Notes under the pieces: model-generated
Databases searched by the model: none
What the model was told of the DNA's origin: nothing
What the model saw: only the letters and a program-made list of their open reading frames with translations
Shown: positions 10,669 through 21,572 of the stretch, one piece after another
How the letters are laid out: the number at the start of each line of letters is the position of its first letter
How positions within the stretch are numbered: position 1 is the stretch's first letter
Source of the DNA: Erinaceus europaeus
Lineage: Eukaryota; Chordata; Mammalia; Eulipotyphla; Erinaceidae
Assembly (NCBI RefSeq): GCF_950295315.1
Contig: NC_080166.1
Span: 102,474,999 to 102,538,998 of the forward strand
Direction: 5' to 3'
DNA length: 64,000 bases
Program-made: the position numbers and the translations under genes

Positions 10669-11687
10669 ATTCCCCCTTTTCTTTTTAACTAATTGACCAT
10701 AGTATCAGGAATGTGGGGTGAACAGAAACCTATATCGTACAGGCATTTTTTTAAAAAAAGAAACTGACACAAACATGGAGGAACAAGTAAGTGAGCAACT
10801 AAAACTAGTGTGCTGCCAAGAGAAGGCCTGAGGGGGGCGTTTCTTGCCTCTGTGGGCAAGGCTTTATCAAGCTAAAGGACCTTTTCTGCCTCTGTGGGCA
10901 TCTCTTGCCTCTGGGGGTGCTTTCTGCCTCTGTGGGCATAACCTAGCATGGGGGGGTATGACCTATAGAGTCCCATGGCAGCTGGCTGCAGTCAGTCTTT
11001 GAGAAACCTAAGAGCTTAAAGGGAAGCTGCTGATTTTGTGCAAAGTGTCCAAGAGGTGTACCAGAATCTGATAGAAGTGCCAGTATAAAGCAGATGTCCA
11101 CGGAAGAATGCCAGGGGGTGGAATGTTGTATGAGGAAGGTCAGCTGCTGGAATTCTGCTTTTTTGTAGAGAACTTGACAGCTGCAATTCACTTACTTATG
11201 AAAAAAAATTGTAGCAGGTTAGAAGTTTACCACAATAGATAACTCGATGATTATAATTGGTTTAAGTATCTTTATAAATTTGGAAGATCTTTTTCGTTTC
11301 ATTTTAAGGCTACTAACCAATCTAAGCACAATAAAATGTGGTAAGTCAAAGAACCACTGATAGAGCCTCAGGCATGAGAATCATTAGCATAACCATTGTG
11401 CAATCCACCATTTCTAATTGAGAAGGTATTTGAGAGCTTCACATATCAACAGTGTCTTATTTAACCTTTTGTTACACCCATTTAAGATGGAGACACACAC
11501 TAGGTGTGTGTAGGTTTTTTAGACCAACTTAGTTAAAATACATAGATTTTTACCTATTTTTTACCTCAGACTTTAAATGTAAGTTAATTTTACCTTTATG
11601 AGAATTATGTTGAAAACCCTTTTCATTTAACTTTGCCTAGTAAGAATGTAGCCTTAAATATATGTTTTTTAATCTTAAAGTTAATGT

Positions 11688-12148
11688 TTACCAAACTTCG
11701 AACACAAACATAAACATGGTCTTCAATACACAAGGAGAAAAACTTTTGTTATGAAGACATGTCATTTTAAACATTTTAGATCTGTACTGTCTTAGTTGTT
11801 CAGGGGGTGCGTTGTCCAGCGGTGGCTTCTTGCGCAACTTCAGCTCCAGGAATTGTAGGTTGCGATCTCTGCAGGGATCTCTGGGTATTCTAGCTCCTCT
11901 GTTTTCAGACCCGAGCTGGGGATCTCGGCCAGGGGGCCCAGTCCTGGCAGGGAGCCCGCGTTCTCCAGGTGGTATGGGATCTTCCCAGACTTCATAGCAG
12001 GAGGGCGGGCGGGCCAGCCGTGTAGAAGGCGCGGGCCGAGGTACCCCAGGGTGGTGTCCAGGAATAGGCTGCAGCCCTGCCTGCCATGTCTGCCGCCCTG
12101 CTCCTGGCAGCTGAGCAGTGTGGAAGGAGCCCGTGCCCAACACCCCAC
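11688..12148 (-). pseudogene. ERV 2 internal ORF region
   Basis: The minus strand keeps an open frame of 151 codons (12143-11688) and an overlapping one of 102 codons. Their middle parts match the P/G/R-rich end of the ERV 1 and ERV 3 ORFs, including the CYE-W-DP-PPG motif and a following segment ending LRKKPPLDNAPP. The upstream part, with the counterpart of the ERV 3 start codon near 12271, is interrupted by a stop after a phenylalanine-rich stretch and by frame changes. No known domain was found. Confidence 0.5.
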
Positions 12149-12326
12149 GCCCCGCAGCAGTGAGCCAGCTCCTGTGGGAGAGAAATGTTTCAGAAACAGA
12201 GAAACAGTCTCATGAAGAAAGGGAAGAGGACTTTGGAAACCTCTTCACAAGCAGAAAAGCAGCCCATTGTGGCTTTACTTATCTGATCTTCTTGGTCTGT
12301 TGCCTGTGTGTGGAGCCGAAATGTTT

Positions 12327-12345
12327 GTCCTTGTTCAGGGCGCCA
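12327..12345 (-). promoter_or_regulatory. ERV 2 primer binding site (regular position)
   Basis: The minus strand reads TGGCGCCCTGAACAAGGAC, three bases inside the 5' LTR. It resembles the tRNA-Lys3 type and differs clearly from the site in ERV 1. Confidence 0.85.
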
Positions 12346-12348
12346 TTA

Positions 12349-12636
12349 TGTTGTTTTCTCCGGGGCTGGCTTCATGGGCAGGTAACAGATGACTAAAACA
12401 CAGGGCTGAGCTGAGAATGCAGTTTAATCTTTATTCATGAGCGAGCAAACAGTCCAACACCTAATCACCACACTATGTGCTCCTCCATCTTTCTCCTCTG
12501 GCGGCAGAGAGGAACTCAGGAAGTACGTAGGATAGGGGGCAGGGAGAAGGGAGAAGCACAAAACTAGCAAGGGCTAAACCACAATCTCCTGGAGGCAGGG
12601 GGAGTTGAGACCAAACCAATGTGAAGCATACCAACA
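12349..12636 (-). repeat. ERV 2 5' LTR
   Basis: 288 bp, flanked on its outer side by target-site copy ctccac (12637-12642). The polyadenylation signal appears on the + strand as tttatt near 12430. Confidence 0.92.
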
Positions 12637-12642
12637 CTCCAC

Positions 12643-13190
12643 AACTAACTTTTCTATCTTTTTTATCTCAGAGAGAGCAAGGACCTAGGAAGATAAGAAG
12701 TTTTTGTTTTCTTTTGTTCTACAAGTTAACATTTTCTTACCATATATTTCACATTCTCATTTTTTGGTTCCTACCCAATTGAGGAATTGAGGAATATCAA
12801 TATTACTTGTTACCCCAGACAGACTTTTCAGTAATCAACATATTTCAGATTTTTTTTTTTCAAAAATGGAAACAATCATGGTGACTACTGTTAAAATCTC
12901 AGCAACATTGTTACTAAAATCTACTCTGGATGAGAATATAACTGAACAAATACTTGTTTTTGTTGTTTTCAGGGCTTAACTACTCCAGAGAGGCAGAGGG
13001 GAAAGAAACCATGTCACCAAAGCTCCCTGTGGTGTGGTGGCACTATACTTAGTCCTGGGCTATAGGTGCAGCAAAGCACCATACTATCTATCTACATGAA
13101 CTATCTTGCTGGATATAAATATTTGATTTGTAAAAGGCTCTAAAAAAGAAAAACAGCTGAAAGTCACTCCAATATTATGCCATAAATGAA
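12643..13190. other. Unique sequence, no gene seen
   Basis: AT-rich sequence. A decayed SINE of the second family, reverse, may lie at about 12960-13115 (ggcttaactactccagagag ... agcaaagcacca), but the match is weak. Confidence 0.4.
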
Positions 13191-13194
13191 CTTC

Positions 13195-13240
13195 TTTCTT
13201 CCTTCCTTCCTTCCTTTATTTCTTTCTTTTTTCTTTCTTT
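13195..13240. repeat. (TTCC)n/(TTTC)n microsatellite
   Basis: Pyrimidine repeats of about 45 bp. They sit next to a reverse SINE 3' module, the mirror image of the arrangement at 1702-1890. Confidence 0.9.
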
Positions 13241-13247
13241 CTTTCCT

Positions 13248-13450
13248 TGTCTCCAGGGTTATCTTCGGTGGGGCTTGGTGCTGGCACTGCATTACAAATC
13301 CACTGCTCCTAAGGCTGTTTATTTTATTTTCCATTTTATTGGATAGGACAGAGAGAAATTGAGAGAGAAGGGAATGATAGATACCTGCAAACCTACTTCA
13401 TTACTTGTGAAGTGAGTCTCCTGCAGGTGGGGAGCTGGGGGAGCTCCCTC
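13248..13450 (-). mobile_element. Long SINE variant, reverse
   Basis: The + strand shows the reverse SINE 3' module (cagggttatcttcggtgggg ... ccactgctcct), then ggataggacagagagaaatt and cctgcaggtggggagctggg. The head is missing. Confidence 0.8.
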
Positions 13451-13512
13451 TCCCTGTCTCCTGCTCCCTCTCCTTCTCTCCCTCTTCCCCTCCCTCTCCC
13501 TCTCTCCCTCTC
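13451..13512. repeat. CT-rich low-complexity tract
   Basis: Runs of ccctctccct-type sequence that join the reverse SINE to a forward SINE fragment. Confidence 0.8.
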
Positions 13513-13635
13513 CCCTGCAGGGGGAAAGCTTCATAAGTGGTGAAGCAGGGCTGCAGGTGTCTCTGTCCCCCTCTGTCACCCCCTTCCCTTTCCGTTTCTG
13601 GCTGTCTCTATTTCATAAATAAATATTTTTTTAAA
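13513..13635 (+). mobile_element. SINE body fragment (B type)
   Basis: It begins at ctgcagggggaaagcttcat, has gtggtgaagcagggctgcag and an AATAAATATTTTTTT tail. The head is missing. Confidence 0.8.
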
Positions 13636-14099
13636 AAAGTAACAGCAGTAAGGAAAATGAGAAAATTCACAGCTTTTGGTCTAGTAAGACAATCATATTA
13701 CCTTTTCCCTACCACATACTCATTACATCATTGCATGTGACTACATACAATCCAGTTTTAGAGCTCAGAATTTGGAAAATATGATTTCTATTGACAGCAA
13801 ATGATCTCTCCAGTTATATTATAATCTACTGTAAGAGACAGAGAACATTAGAAAACATGCTGTTTTCTATGAAGTTATTAAAGATATGTCTTTAATTAAC
13901 CTAAATTTTCATTGTAGTTTGGAATTATACAGTATTGTAAACAAGACAGTTTTATAAAAGCAGGTCACTGTTGGTCTTCATTATTTTCATCCATGTATTG
14001 CCCATTAGTGTATGTTGCTCAAGAAGATAAAAACCATTCATTTATTTTCTGATTCTATTCTCTGGACTTTACCATGTGGTAATGAAGACATTTTTAAAA

Positions 14100-14185
14100 T
14101 ATATGGAGTATGGAGATTGGGTGGTGGGAATTGTGTGGAGTTGTACCCCTCCTACCCTACAGTTTTATTAATGTCACCTTTCTTT

Positions 14186-14195
<10 letters not shown>
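14100..14195 (+). mobile_element. L1 3' UTR tail fragment
   Basis: gattgggtggtgggaattgt, gtggagttgtacccctccta and an A run match the last ~90 bp of the full-length L1 3' UTR. The poly(A) leads into a TA repeat. Confidence 0.85.

Positions 14196-14198
<3 letters not shown>

Positions 14199-14241
<43 letters not shown>
14199..14241. repeat. (TA)n microsatellite
   Basis: About 20 TA units grown from the end of an L1 poly(A) tail. Confidence 0.95.
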
Positions 14242-14242
<1 letters not shown>

Positions 14243-14401
14243 ATTTACAACTAGGGGGTTATTTAAATCACACAAATTTAGTTTAATAAGACTGGAATGA
14301 GTAATGCTTTAGAAATAAAAGACTTCACCTGGTAAATGATGTGAACACAAGTATATTTTTGAGAAAAAAAGTCATAGCAAGTATTACTTTGCTCCAACTT
14401 T

Positions 14402-15109
14402 TGTTTTTTTAATTGATTAAATATTTTATTATTAAAATAAAACTTTGTATAAAAGCATTACAGATCCAAAGCTCTATTTACATTTGTTGAGTCAATATCC
14501 AATTATGCATCAAATATTCAAAGACTGAATAACAAGCTGCACATGCATGCAAAAAGGACACTTATATCACATCTCTAGCACACCTCTACAAAGATGGGGA
14601 GTAATATAATCAAGGGGAGAGGGGGAGGCACCACGTGGAATCTGTCCCCAAACTGAACTGGCAGCGAGGTCAAGTAAAAACGTTTTGAAAGTCACCCATC
14701 CCCAACAATGGCACTTTTCATTGTTACAAATGTACTTAAGGCTTGAACATGGATACTACCCCTATAACTTCTTCAAGAAAGCATAAAATTCAAAGAATTG
14801 TGCCTCGAGTGTTGGCATCAACTCTCCCTATCAAATAATGAAGAACTGATTGGAAATATCTTGACCTATGGGGACTGAAATAAAGCTGGTAAACCACAAT
14901 CAAACTAAAGTTCAACTCAATAAATTCAAACTAGCCCATTCCTGAAGCCTCCCCACCCAGACTCCCTAGGGTATAGTTTTTTGTTTTTTTTTCCTACAAG
15001 AATTTCAAGTATAGCACTGCCCAATAACCATGAGCAACTCAGTGTGCGCTTCAGATGCAGTACTTAACTCATGGTGGATGAAATTAGTGGTAACTATTGT
15101 TGAGTCAGA
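14402..15109 (-). pseudogene. Possible retrocopied mRNA 3' UTR, antisense (gene not identified)
   Basis: The + strand begins with a short T run and an AT-rich stretch whose reverse complement reads taataataaaatatttaatc, like a polyadenylation signal near a transcript end. The next ~650 bp are unusually rich in balanced, non-repetitive sequence for this window and match no repeat seen elsewhere in it. I infer a processed copy of an mRNA 3' end or a real 3' UTR on the minus strand. There is no long ORF, no target-site duplication that I could match, and I cannot name the gene. An LTR abuts it at 15110. Confidence 0.35.
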
Positions 15110-15617
15110 TGTTGTTGTGCTCAGGCCACAGAGAAGAGAGAGGGGGTCTGGAGCGAAGAGGAAACACAAATCTTTATTTGCACTGACACCTCAGAGTTGG
15201 GTGCTAGAGAAGCAGGTTGGGCCACGTGGAGGTAGCAAAAATGGCTGCCTCACGCAGTAACCTTTCCTGCGTCTGAACACTGGAGTGAAGCGCTGGCAAG
15301 AGAGAGGTGCAGAAGAAAAAAAGCTTTTATAGGAGCAGCTTTCGCGAGAATGGGAGGGGGAGGAGTAACCAAAGCACTCCGGATATCGCGGGGATATAGA
15401 CAATGCCCTGAGGGCACAACATGGCAGAACAGGCACTCCTAGAATGTCCCAACTCTCTTGGGAACTAGCAGTAGCCTGAGGAGACAACATGGCAGATGTG
15501 ACTGCATCGGCATAATTTTCCAGCAGGTAACCAAGTTTTTCACAACTGGAACAACTTATATACAATAAGCATAATGCCTGGGATTTTCTTGAGAAGGATC
15601 CAAGATCATGCACAACA
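15110..15617 (-). mobile_element. Solo-type LTR, antisense (class II-like)
   Basis: On the minus strand it starts TGTTGTGCATGATC and ends GAGCACAACAACA. It has a TATA box (tataaaagc on the minus strand, about 15325-15333) and AATAAAGATTTGTG (about 15165-15178). A C/T-rich U5 follows the signal. The same R-U5 layout (AATAAAGATTTGTGT, then CTCTCTCTTCT) is found in the LTR at 43584-43907, so the two families are related. No primer site or internal sequence flanks it, and 6-bp flanks do not match. Confidence 0.8.
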
Positions 15618-17100
15618 CTTGTTTTTGTGGTGCCCTTATCTAATGTGATATGATGATATGTTCAACGTGTGTTCTACATATTTGATGTATACACAGATGG
15701 CACCTTTGCTTATCCTTTGACAAATACTTATAGAGTTGTTTTCTAAATCTTATATAAGTACCTAAAGTGGGGTTTAAAATGTTTAATAATTTCCTAAGAA
15801 GCTATCTTTAGAATATGAGTTACTTATAAGGTATGACAATGAATTTTCAAATGTATTCTAAGTACCCCATATTTTATAAACAAAGTTGCTTAAGTCTCCG
15901 GATCTCCATTGTCTGCCCCATATTTCATAAAATCGGTTGAGAGTTTCATTCCCTGCTCTATTCTCACTTTGAAACACTCAATGGAATAAATTGTAAGTGG
16001 ATATGAATCACAATGGCAAGCCCTGAATATCATAAATATCTTTCAAAAATAGCTCTCCATTTGTGACATATCAGAATTAATGAGCATGAAAATAAAATGC
16101 CGGAAGGCTGAAGTCTCATAAGAGGATACATGGACCTTCACTGACTGATTTTGTAAAAACTCTCCTTTATTCTTTGATTAAACACTGCAGCAGAGTTTAA
16201 AGGGTTTGTAGTACTTGTGTGTACGTAGAGAGGGAAAATGACGTTCAAAAGATTGCACACATTTTTTTATTAAAGAACTCAGGTATGATTAGTTTTACCA
16301 TATGATATCATGTTCCCTAGCACAGAAACTACTTTGCAAAGCATTAATATATAGTTGCTAAAAAAAAAAAAAAAACATTGTGGAGGGCAATCAATGATTT
16401 ATCTGAGTGCTTGTGCATGGAAAATTAATTCTATACTATTAAATGATAATGCAACGTATGATGGATATTCATCCTTGTTTTAATTTTATTATTGAAGATT
16501 CCCAAACTTTTAGTTTTTCTTCTCAACCTAGTAAATATCTTTATGTCTCTATTGTTTTTTGCCCAAACATTTTTAAATCCCAATTTCTACATTATTAATT
16601 GACAGGCCAGCTCGCCTTTCAGAATAATTGTTCATATTTATCTCAAGACATCCTTACATCCTTCTCAGTTTCTTTTTATATGCCACATAAAAATCATGCA
16701 AGCCTCTTGGTATAAATTATATCATCAAACAAGCATCTAAACACATTAAGCACACATATATGCACACACGGACTACCAACAAATAGATCAATTGATTTAG
16801 TATTTTGACAGCACAACTTGGTAAGTTTCATATTTTGGTTGAATTTTATTCTCCTTTATATTAATTCCAATTCCATCATAAATGAAAAGTTAATTTACTT
16901 GTCTATTGTTTACAGCTTACTGCATTTGCTTTCCTTTGTAAATACCGAATTTTTCCTTCATATAAAATAAAAATGAATAAAGTAAAAATAACAAAAAATT
17001 TACATCTTTCATATGAAAACCATTTTATCCAAGTGATTAAAATGTGATAAATTGGATTAATCTCCTTCCTAAAATGCATTAGCCTATTTTGTACAAAATA
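15618..17100. other. Unique AT-rich sequence, no gene seen
   Basis: No repeat or coding signal recognised. It contains T-rich stretches but none of the L1 or SINE marks used elsewhere. Confidence 0.5.
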
Positions 17101-17239
17101 TATCGATATATTATTTTACAGATGTATGGTCCACACTATGATGCAACTCAATACCTTGATAGAACTGCCTAGTATCACTTTAATGTTCTTATTCAATTTG
17201 ATTATGAACGAAAAGGCAGAGGAGAGCAAGGGAAGGGGA

Positions 17240-17450
17240 GGAGGAGTAAATTGATAAACAGATATATTATTATGTATGTTTATTAATTTGTTTTCCTTAT
17301 TGGATAATTGATGGTTTACAGTAAACAGTAAAATACAGTAGCTTGTACATGTGCAAAATTTCTCAATTTTCCACATAACAATTCAACCCCCACTAGGTCA
17401 TGCTCTGCCATCATGTTCTAGGACCTGAATCCTCCCCTGTAACCTTTATT
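17240..17450 (-). mobile_element. L1 3' end, antisense (old)
   Basis: ttggataattgatggtttac, cagtagcttgtacatgtgca and caacccccactaggtcatgc match the antisense L1 3' ends at 22030-22130 and 27250-27350 with more divergence. Confidence 0.75.
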
Positions 17451-18355
17451 AATTTTTTTGATAGAGAATATTTCACAGTACTTTGAAATAGATGTATATA
17501 AAATAAAATATTCTATAAATATACTATTTATAGTATTTAAAGAAACTCATTATGAACTTCATTCTCTCTTTAGCCACTCTAATGAGAGAAATTCAGTGAT
17601 ATGTAAATACTAATTAATCACCGTAATTGATCAATAACTAATTAATGTAATTGATAATTTACATTTGCTTTGAACATCTCCATACCAATGCAGAAATTAT
17701 TTGTTTATCTCCCACCATTTTAATCATGTTTTAATTAGACACTTAAAGCAAAATAATAAATGAAATGTACAGTTTCCTACCATAAGAAAATAGTCTCCAA
17801 TATTTCACTAGTGGCTAGTATCAGAGAGTAGGACTCCCTTAAATTATCTGAGATTGTAGTTTTAAAACAAGAATGACGTCCAGTAAATTAACTATTATGT
17901 CTAGCACTTTTAAAAGAGATTTAGCACTGTTATTTTCTCTCTCACCTTCAATTTTTTGAATTGTCACAGGTTATAAAAAATATTTTATATCTTTTTTTGA
18001 TAATATACTTGCATGTAAATGAGAAATTAAAAGAATTGTTATGACCATTCAAGCTTTTTCATCATTCCTGAAACCAACAATTATGTACAGACATGTTTAA
18101 ATTGCTCAGTTCCTGTATTGTAATGGCAGACAACACATCAACACATTAACCACATTTAGAAAAAATGAAGTGTAATTGTATAAAATATGTATCATTTTAA
18201 CCTATATGAGTATGACAAAAGAAGTTTCTCTGAAAATAAACACTCTAGTTTTACATTCATAGATTTCATTTTTAATTAAAAAACATGTAAGGTAAAGAGA
18301 GTCAAAAGGTATGCAAAATACTTTTCCACTATTCATGAACTTTTGATTCCCTTGT
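17451..18355. other. Unique AT-rich sequence, no gene seen
   Basis: No reading frame or repeat recognised. Confidence 0.5.
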
Positions 18356-18359
18356 CATT

Positions 18360-18445
18360 AGTGATCTCATCTTATGTAGGGATTGAACCCAGGGCTTCAT
18401 ATGAGGAAGGCAGACACTCCACTACTGAACCACACTACTCATCCA
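18360..18445 (-). mobile_element. SINE fragment, reverse (second family)
   Basis: The + strand reads gattgaacccagggcttcat and ccactactgaaccacactac, the reverse of a tRNA-derived SINE head with its B-box. Confidence 0.6.
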
Positions 18446-19140
18446 ATATTTATAGACTTTAAGCATGACTTTAAAGTGTTGTCTTAGGGGCATCTTTGCT
18501 TCCAATTTTAACAGGTCTGGGGAGAAGAAAGCCAAAATAATTATGATTACATTTTAGAAATCACATTAAAATGCTGTGATATATCAGATATAATTTTAAA
18601 GCCATATGAGAAATTTATTAAGTGCTGTCAAATGGCAGTAATAATGAGACACAATGTGAAATTCATACTTTTGTAATACTTCTTATACAAAGAATGCTTA
18701 CACTTTTCAATATGGCATTTTAAAATGAATAATGAGTCCATGTTATGTATGTGTACATTCTTAAAGACTTGCCATTAGTGAAAGTGGAACCCCCTCCAAT
18801 GACACAGTATGAGGTCTTTGTAAGTAGCTACCTTTAATGGCAATCAAGAACCTTGGGCAGTATCATGGTGTTAAACAGTAATCAACTCTTTGACATAGAA
18901 CACTGATTATTTGTTAGCTAGAAGAAAAATATGGGAACACATACAGTACTGGTAATTACAATAATTAAAGTAATAATAACATGTTAAATGAACTATTATG
19001 GTTCAATGTAAATCATAATGTATATTCCCTCATATTCTGATTTTTGGGGGCCAATCCATTACAGATTTTATAGAAACTACTTTGTTTATAATGATCTATT
19101 ATTAACAAGAGGCTTATAAATTACTTATAATTGATCTTGT
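18446..19140. other. Unique AT-rich sequence, no gene seen
   Basis: Nothing recognisable. Confidence 0.5.
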
Positions 19141-19149
19141 ATTTTTATT

Positions 19150-19549
19150 TTAGTTTATTAGTGATTTATTAATGATCGACAAGATTATAGGATAAGAAGG
19201 GTAAAATACATTACAGTTCCCACCACCAGAGTTCCATGTCCCCTCCCCTCCATTGGAAGCTTCCCTATTCTTTATCCTTTTGGGAGTATGAACCAAAGAT
19301 CTTTATGGGAAGCAGAAGGTGGAAGGTCTGGCTTCTGTAATTGCTTCTCTGCTGGACATGGGCGTTGACAGGTTGATCCATAATTCCAGTCAGTCTCTCT
19401 CTTTCACTAGAGGGATAGGGCTCTGAAGAGGTGGAGTTCTAGGACACATTGGTGAGTTAATCTGCCCAGGGGAGTCAAGTTGGCATCATGGTAACATCTA
19501 CAACTTGATGGCTGAAAAGCATTAAGATATACAGCAGAACAAATTGTGT
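19150..19549 (-). mobile_element. L1 3' UTR fragment, antisense
   Basis: cagttcccaccaccagagtt, gaaggtctggcttctgtaat, gacatgggcgttgacaggtt and gctctgaagaggtggagttc follow the antisense order of the full-length L1 3' UTR (42420 down to 42020). It is unspliced across the region discussed for the 30.5 kb copy. A SINE is inserted at its far end. Confidence 0.85.
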
Positions 19550-19558
19550 AATAATGAG

Positions 19559-19840
19559 AGTTTTTTTTTTTAGTATATTTATTTATTTTCCCTTTTGTTG
19601 CCCTTATTGTTTTTATTGTTGCTGTTTTGATGTCATTGTTGGATAGGTCAGAGATAAATGGAGAGAGGAGGGGAAGACAGAGAGAGAGGAGAGAAAGACA
19701 GACACCTACAGACCTGCTTCACTGCCTGTGAAGCAACTCCCCTGCAGGTGGGGAGCCAGAGCTCGAACCAGGATCCTTACACTGGTCCTTGTGCTTTGCA
19801 CCACCTGCACTTAACCCGCTGTGCTACCGCCCAACTCCCC
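19559..19840 (-). mobile_element. tRNA-derived SINE (A type), reverse, with TSD
   Basis: Complete reverse copy ending gctaccgcccaactcccc. It is flanked by aataatgag at 19550-19558 and 19841-19849. Confidence 0.93.
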
Positions 19841-19937
19841 AATAATGAGGATCTTAAAGGTAAGAATATAGCAGATGAAATTTGGGGACTTCATGTTGGA
19901 AGGAGCAAGGAAGTCTATTTTAGGTATATTATAAAAA

Positions 19938-20105
19938 GATTTTTTAATTTATTTTCCCTTTTGTTGTCATTTTTATTGTTGTTCTAGTTGTTGTTGTTGT
20001 TATTGATGTCGTCACTATTAGGACAGAGAGAAATGCAGAGAGGAGTGTAAGACAGAGGGGGAGAGAAAGACAGACACCTGCAGAGCTGCTTCACAGACAG
20101 TGAAA
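19938..20105 (-). mobile_element. tRNA-derived SINE (A type), reverse, head missing
   Basis: ttttcccttttgttgtcatt, ttattaggacagagag and cacctgcagagctgcttcac, then an abrupt end inside the body. Confidence 0.85.
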
Positions 20106-20155
20106 GTTTTTGCATAACCTTTATGATACATCCTAGGCCTCAGGCTCTGATATTT
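20106..20155 (-). mobile_element. SINE head fragment, reverse (second family)
   Basis: gtttttgcataacctttatg and atacatcctaggcct match the reverse head of the 5148-type SINE. Confidence 0.5.
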
Positions 20156-20159
20156 CATT

Positions 20160-20370
20160 TTCTTTCTTTTTCAAAAATGCTTTATTTTTATTTTATTTGA
20201 TAAGACAGAGTGGAATTGAGATAGGAGGAGACAGAGAGACCCTAAAGAGGGTGGAAGGAGAGAAAGAGAGAGCACTGCTTAACCACTTGTGAAGCTTTCA
20301 CCTTGCAGGTGGGGACTGAAGTCTTGAACCTGGATCCTGTACATGCTAATGTGTGCACTCAACTAGGTTT
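20160..20370 (-). mobile_element. tRNA-derived SINE (B type), reverse
   Basis: tttatttgataagacagagt, caccttgcaggtggggactg, tcttgaacctggatcctgta and tgtgcactcaactaggt define a reverse B-type copy. Confidence 0.8.
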
Positions 20371-20384
20371 TTTCATATTTCATA

Positions 20385-20580
20385 TTTTTTAAACCATTTT
20401 TAATTTTATTTGTTTTGGATAGTGACAGAGAAAACTTGAGAGTAAAGGGGGAAGAGAGAGAGGGGGAGAGACCTGCAACACTGTTTCCGTGCTTTTGAAG
20501 CATTACCCTGTAGGTAAAGACCAGGGGATTAAACCTAGGTCTTTGCTCAACCAGATGCCACCACCAGACCCCAACTCTAA
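20385..20580 (-). mobile_element. tRNA-derived SINE (B type), reverse, diverged
   Basis: ttggatagtgacagagaaaa, ccctgtaggtaaagacc and ggggattaaacctaggtctt follow the same order as the preceding copy. The two lie side by side in the same orientation. Confidence 0.75.
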
Positions 20581-20599
20581 TATTTTTAACCAAAGAGAA

Positions 20600-21390
20600 T
20601 TCTTATTAATTCCCTTTACAGGAAAGTGGAAATTTGGTCTCATATCAATAACAAGATACCTATTTCACTTACTGTGAGTCATATATCCATAGATCATCAT
20701 TCTATTTCCCTTCTATATTGTTCTGTTAACTTGTTTGCTTCCTAGCAAAGACTAGAATAGTATATTTCTTTATTCATTTCAGCCTGCCCAATAAAAAGAT
20801 GCAGAAAATGATGTTAAACCATCGTAGTGAATGTGGTATAAAAATGACTCAGTTGATTATATATTTCAGATATTCAATAAAAATACAGTTACACTGAGAC
20901 AAACATTCCAGAAAAAGGAAAGTCGGCTTAAATTTCTAGTTCCTTAGTACAGCCTTTTAAAATCCATTCCTTATGCATCCACTGTTAATTAGAAAAAAAG
21001 AGATGAACTAAGGAGAAGAAGAGAATACGGTCAATAAAATGTGAGATGAGGAGACTATTAGGAAAAGCATCCACCAGATTTCAAGCTCTTCATTTAATAT
21101 CATATGAATCAGTCAGGAACAGCTAAGTAGATACTCCCACAAAATCATAAGCAAATAATTGTTTGTAACCATCACAGTTTAGCCACTTAGTAATGCTGCA
21201 AAAGAAATCTGAAACACCCATGCCCACATGGAAGAAATATCAAAACTCAGTGAAAGGTGGGCAATAGAATTTTATTAAGAAAAAATTTGCTTGTCAGTGA
21301 AAATTAGATTGTAGAATTTATTACAATTTGTTAAAGAAGTTTTCTGATCCCAGACTTCCTGATACTTGTTATTAGAAATTGTATGAATTT
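20600..21390. other. Unique sequence, no gene seen
   Basis: Nothing recognisable apart from AT-rich stretches. Confidence 0.5.
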
Positions 21391-21392
21391 TT

Positions 21393-21572
21393 TAAAGTAT
21401 TTTATTTATTTTTTATTTTTGAGTGAGATGAAGAGAGAGAAAGACACAGAGAGAAACACCAGAGCACTGTTCAGCTCTGCTTTATGGTAGTGTTGGGGAT
21501 TGAACCCTGGACTTTGGAGCCTTGGGCGTGAGAGTCTCTTTGCATAACTATTATGCTATCTAACCCTGCCCA
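21393..21572 (-). mobile_element. Second tRNA-derived SINE family, reverse
   Basis: gagcactgttcagctctgct, gattgaaccctggactttgg and tgcataactattatgctatc give the reverse body, B-box and head. Confidence 0.8.

Larger units (their letters stand above)
10315..12636 (-). mobile_element. ERV 2: non-autonomous class II ERV with a PBS-leader extension at its 3' end
   Basis: On the minus strand the order is 5' LTR (12636-12349), primer binding site, internal region, polypurine tract (about 10688-10670), 3' LTR (10668-10379), and then a second primer binding site plus leader (10378-10315). The 6-bp target-site copies ctccac are at 10309-10314 and 12637-12642, so the duplication encloses the extension, and the element as integrated begins TG and ends CA. 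The LTRs (288 and 290 bp) differ at only a few places. The interior matches ERVs 1 and 3, including the CYE-W-DP-PPG region (within 11688-12148) and the AT-rich 3' part; no enzyme genes are seen. The orientation is opposite to ERV 1, which ends 43 bp away. Confidence 0.9.
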
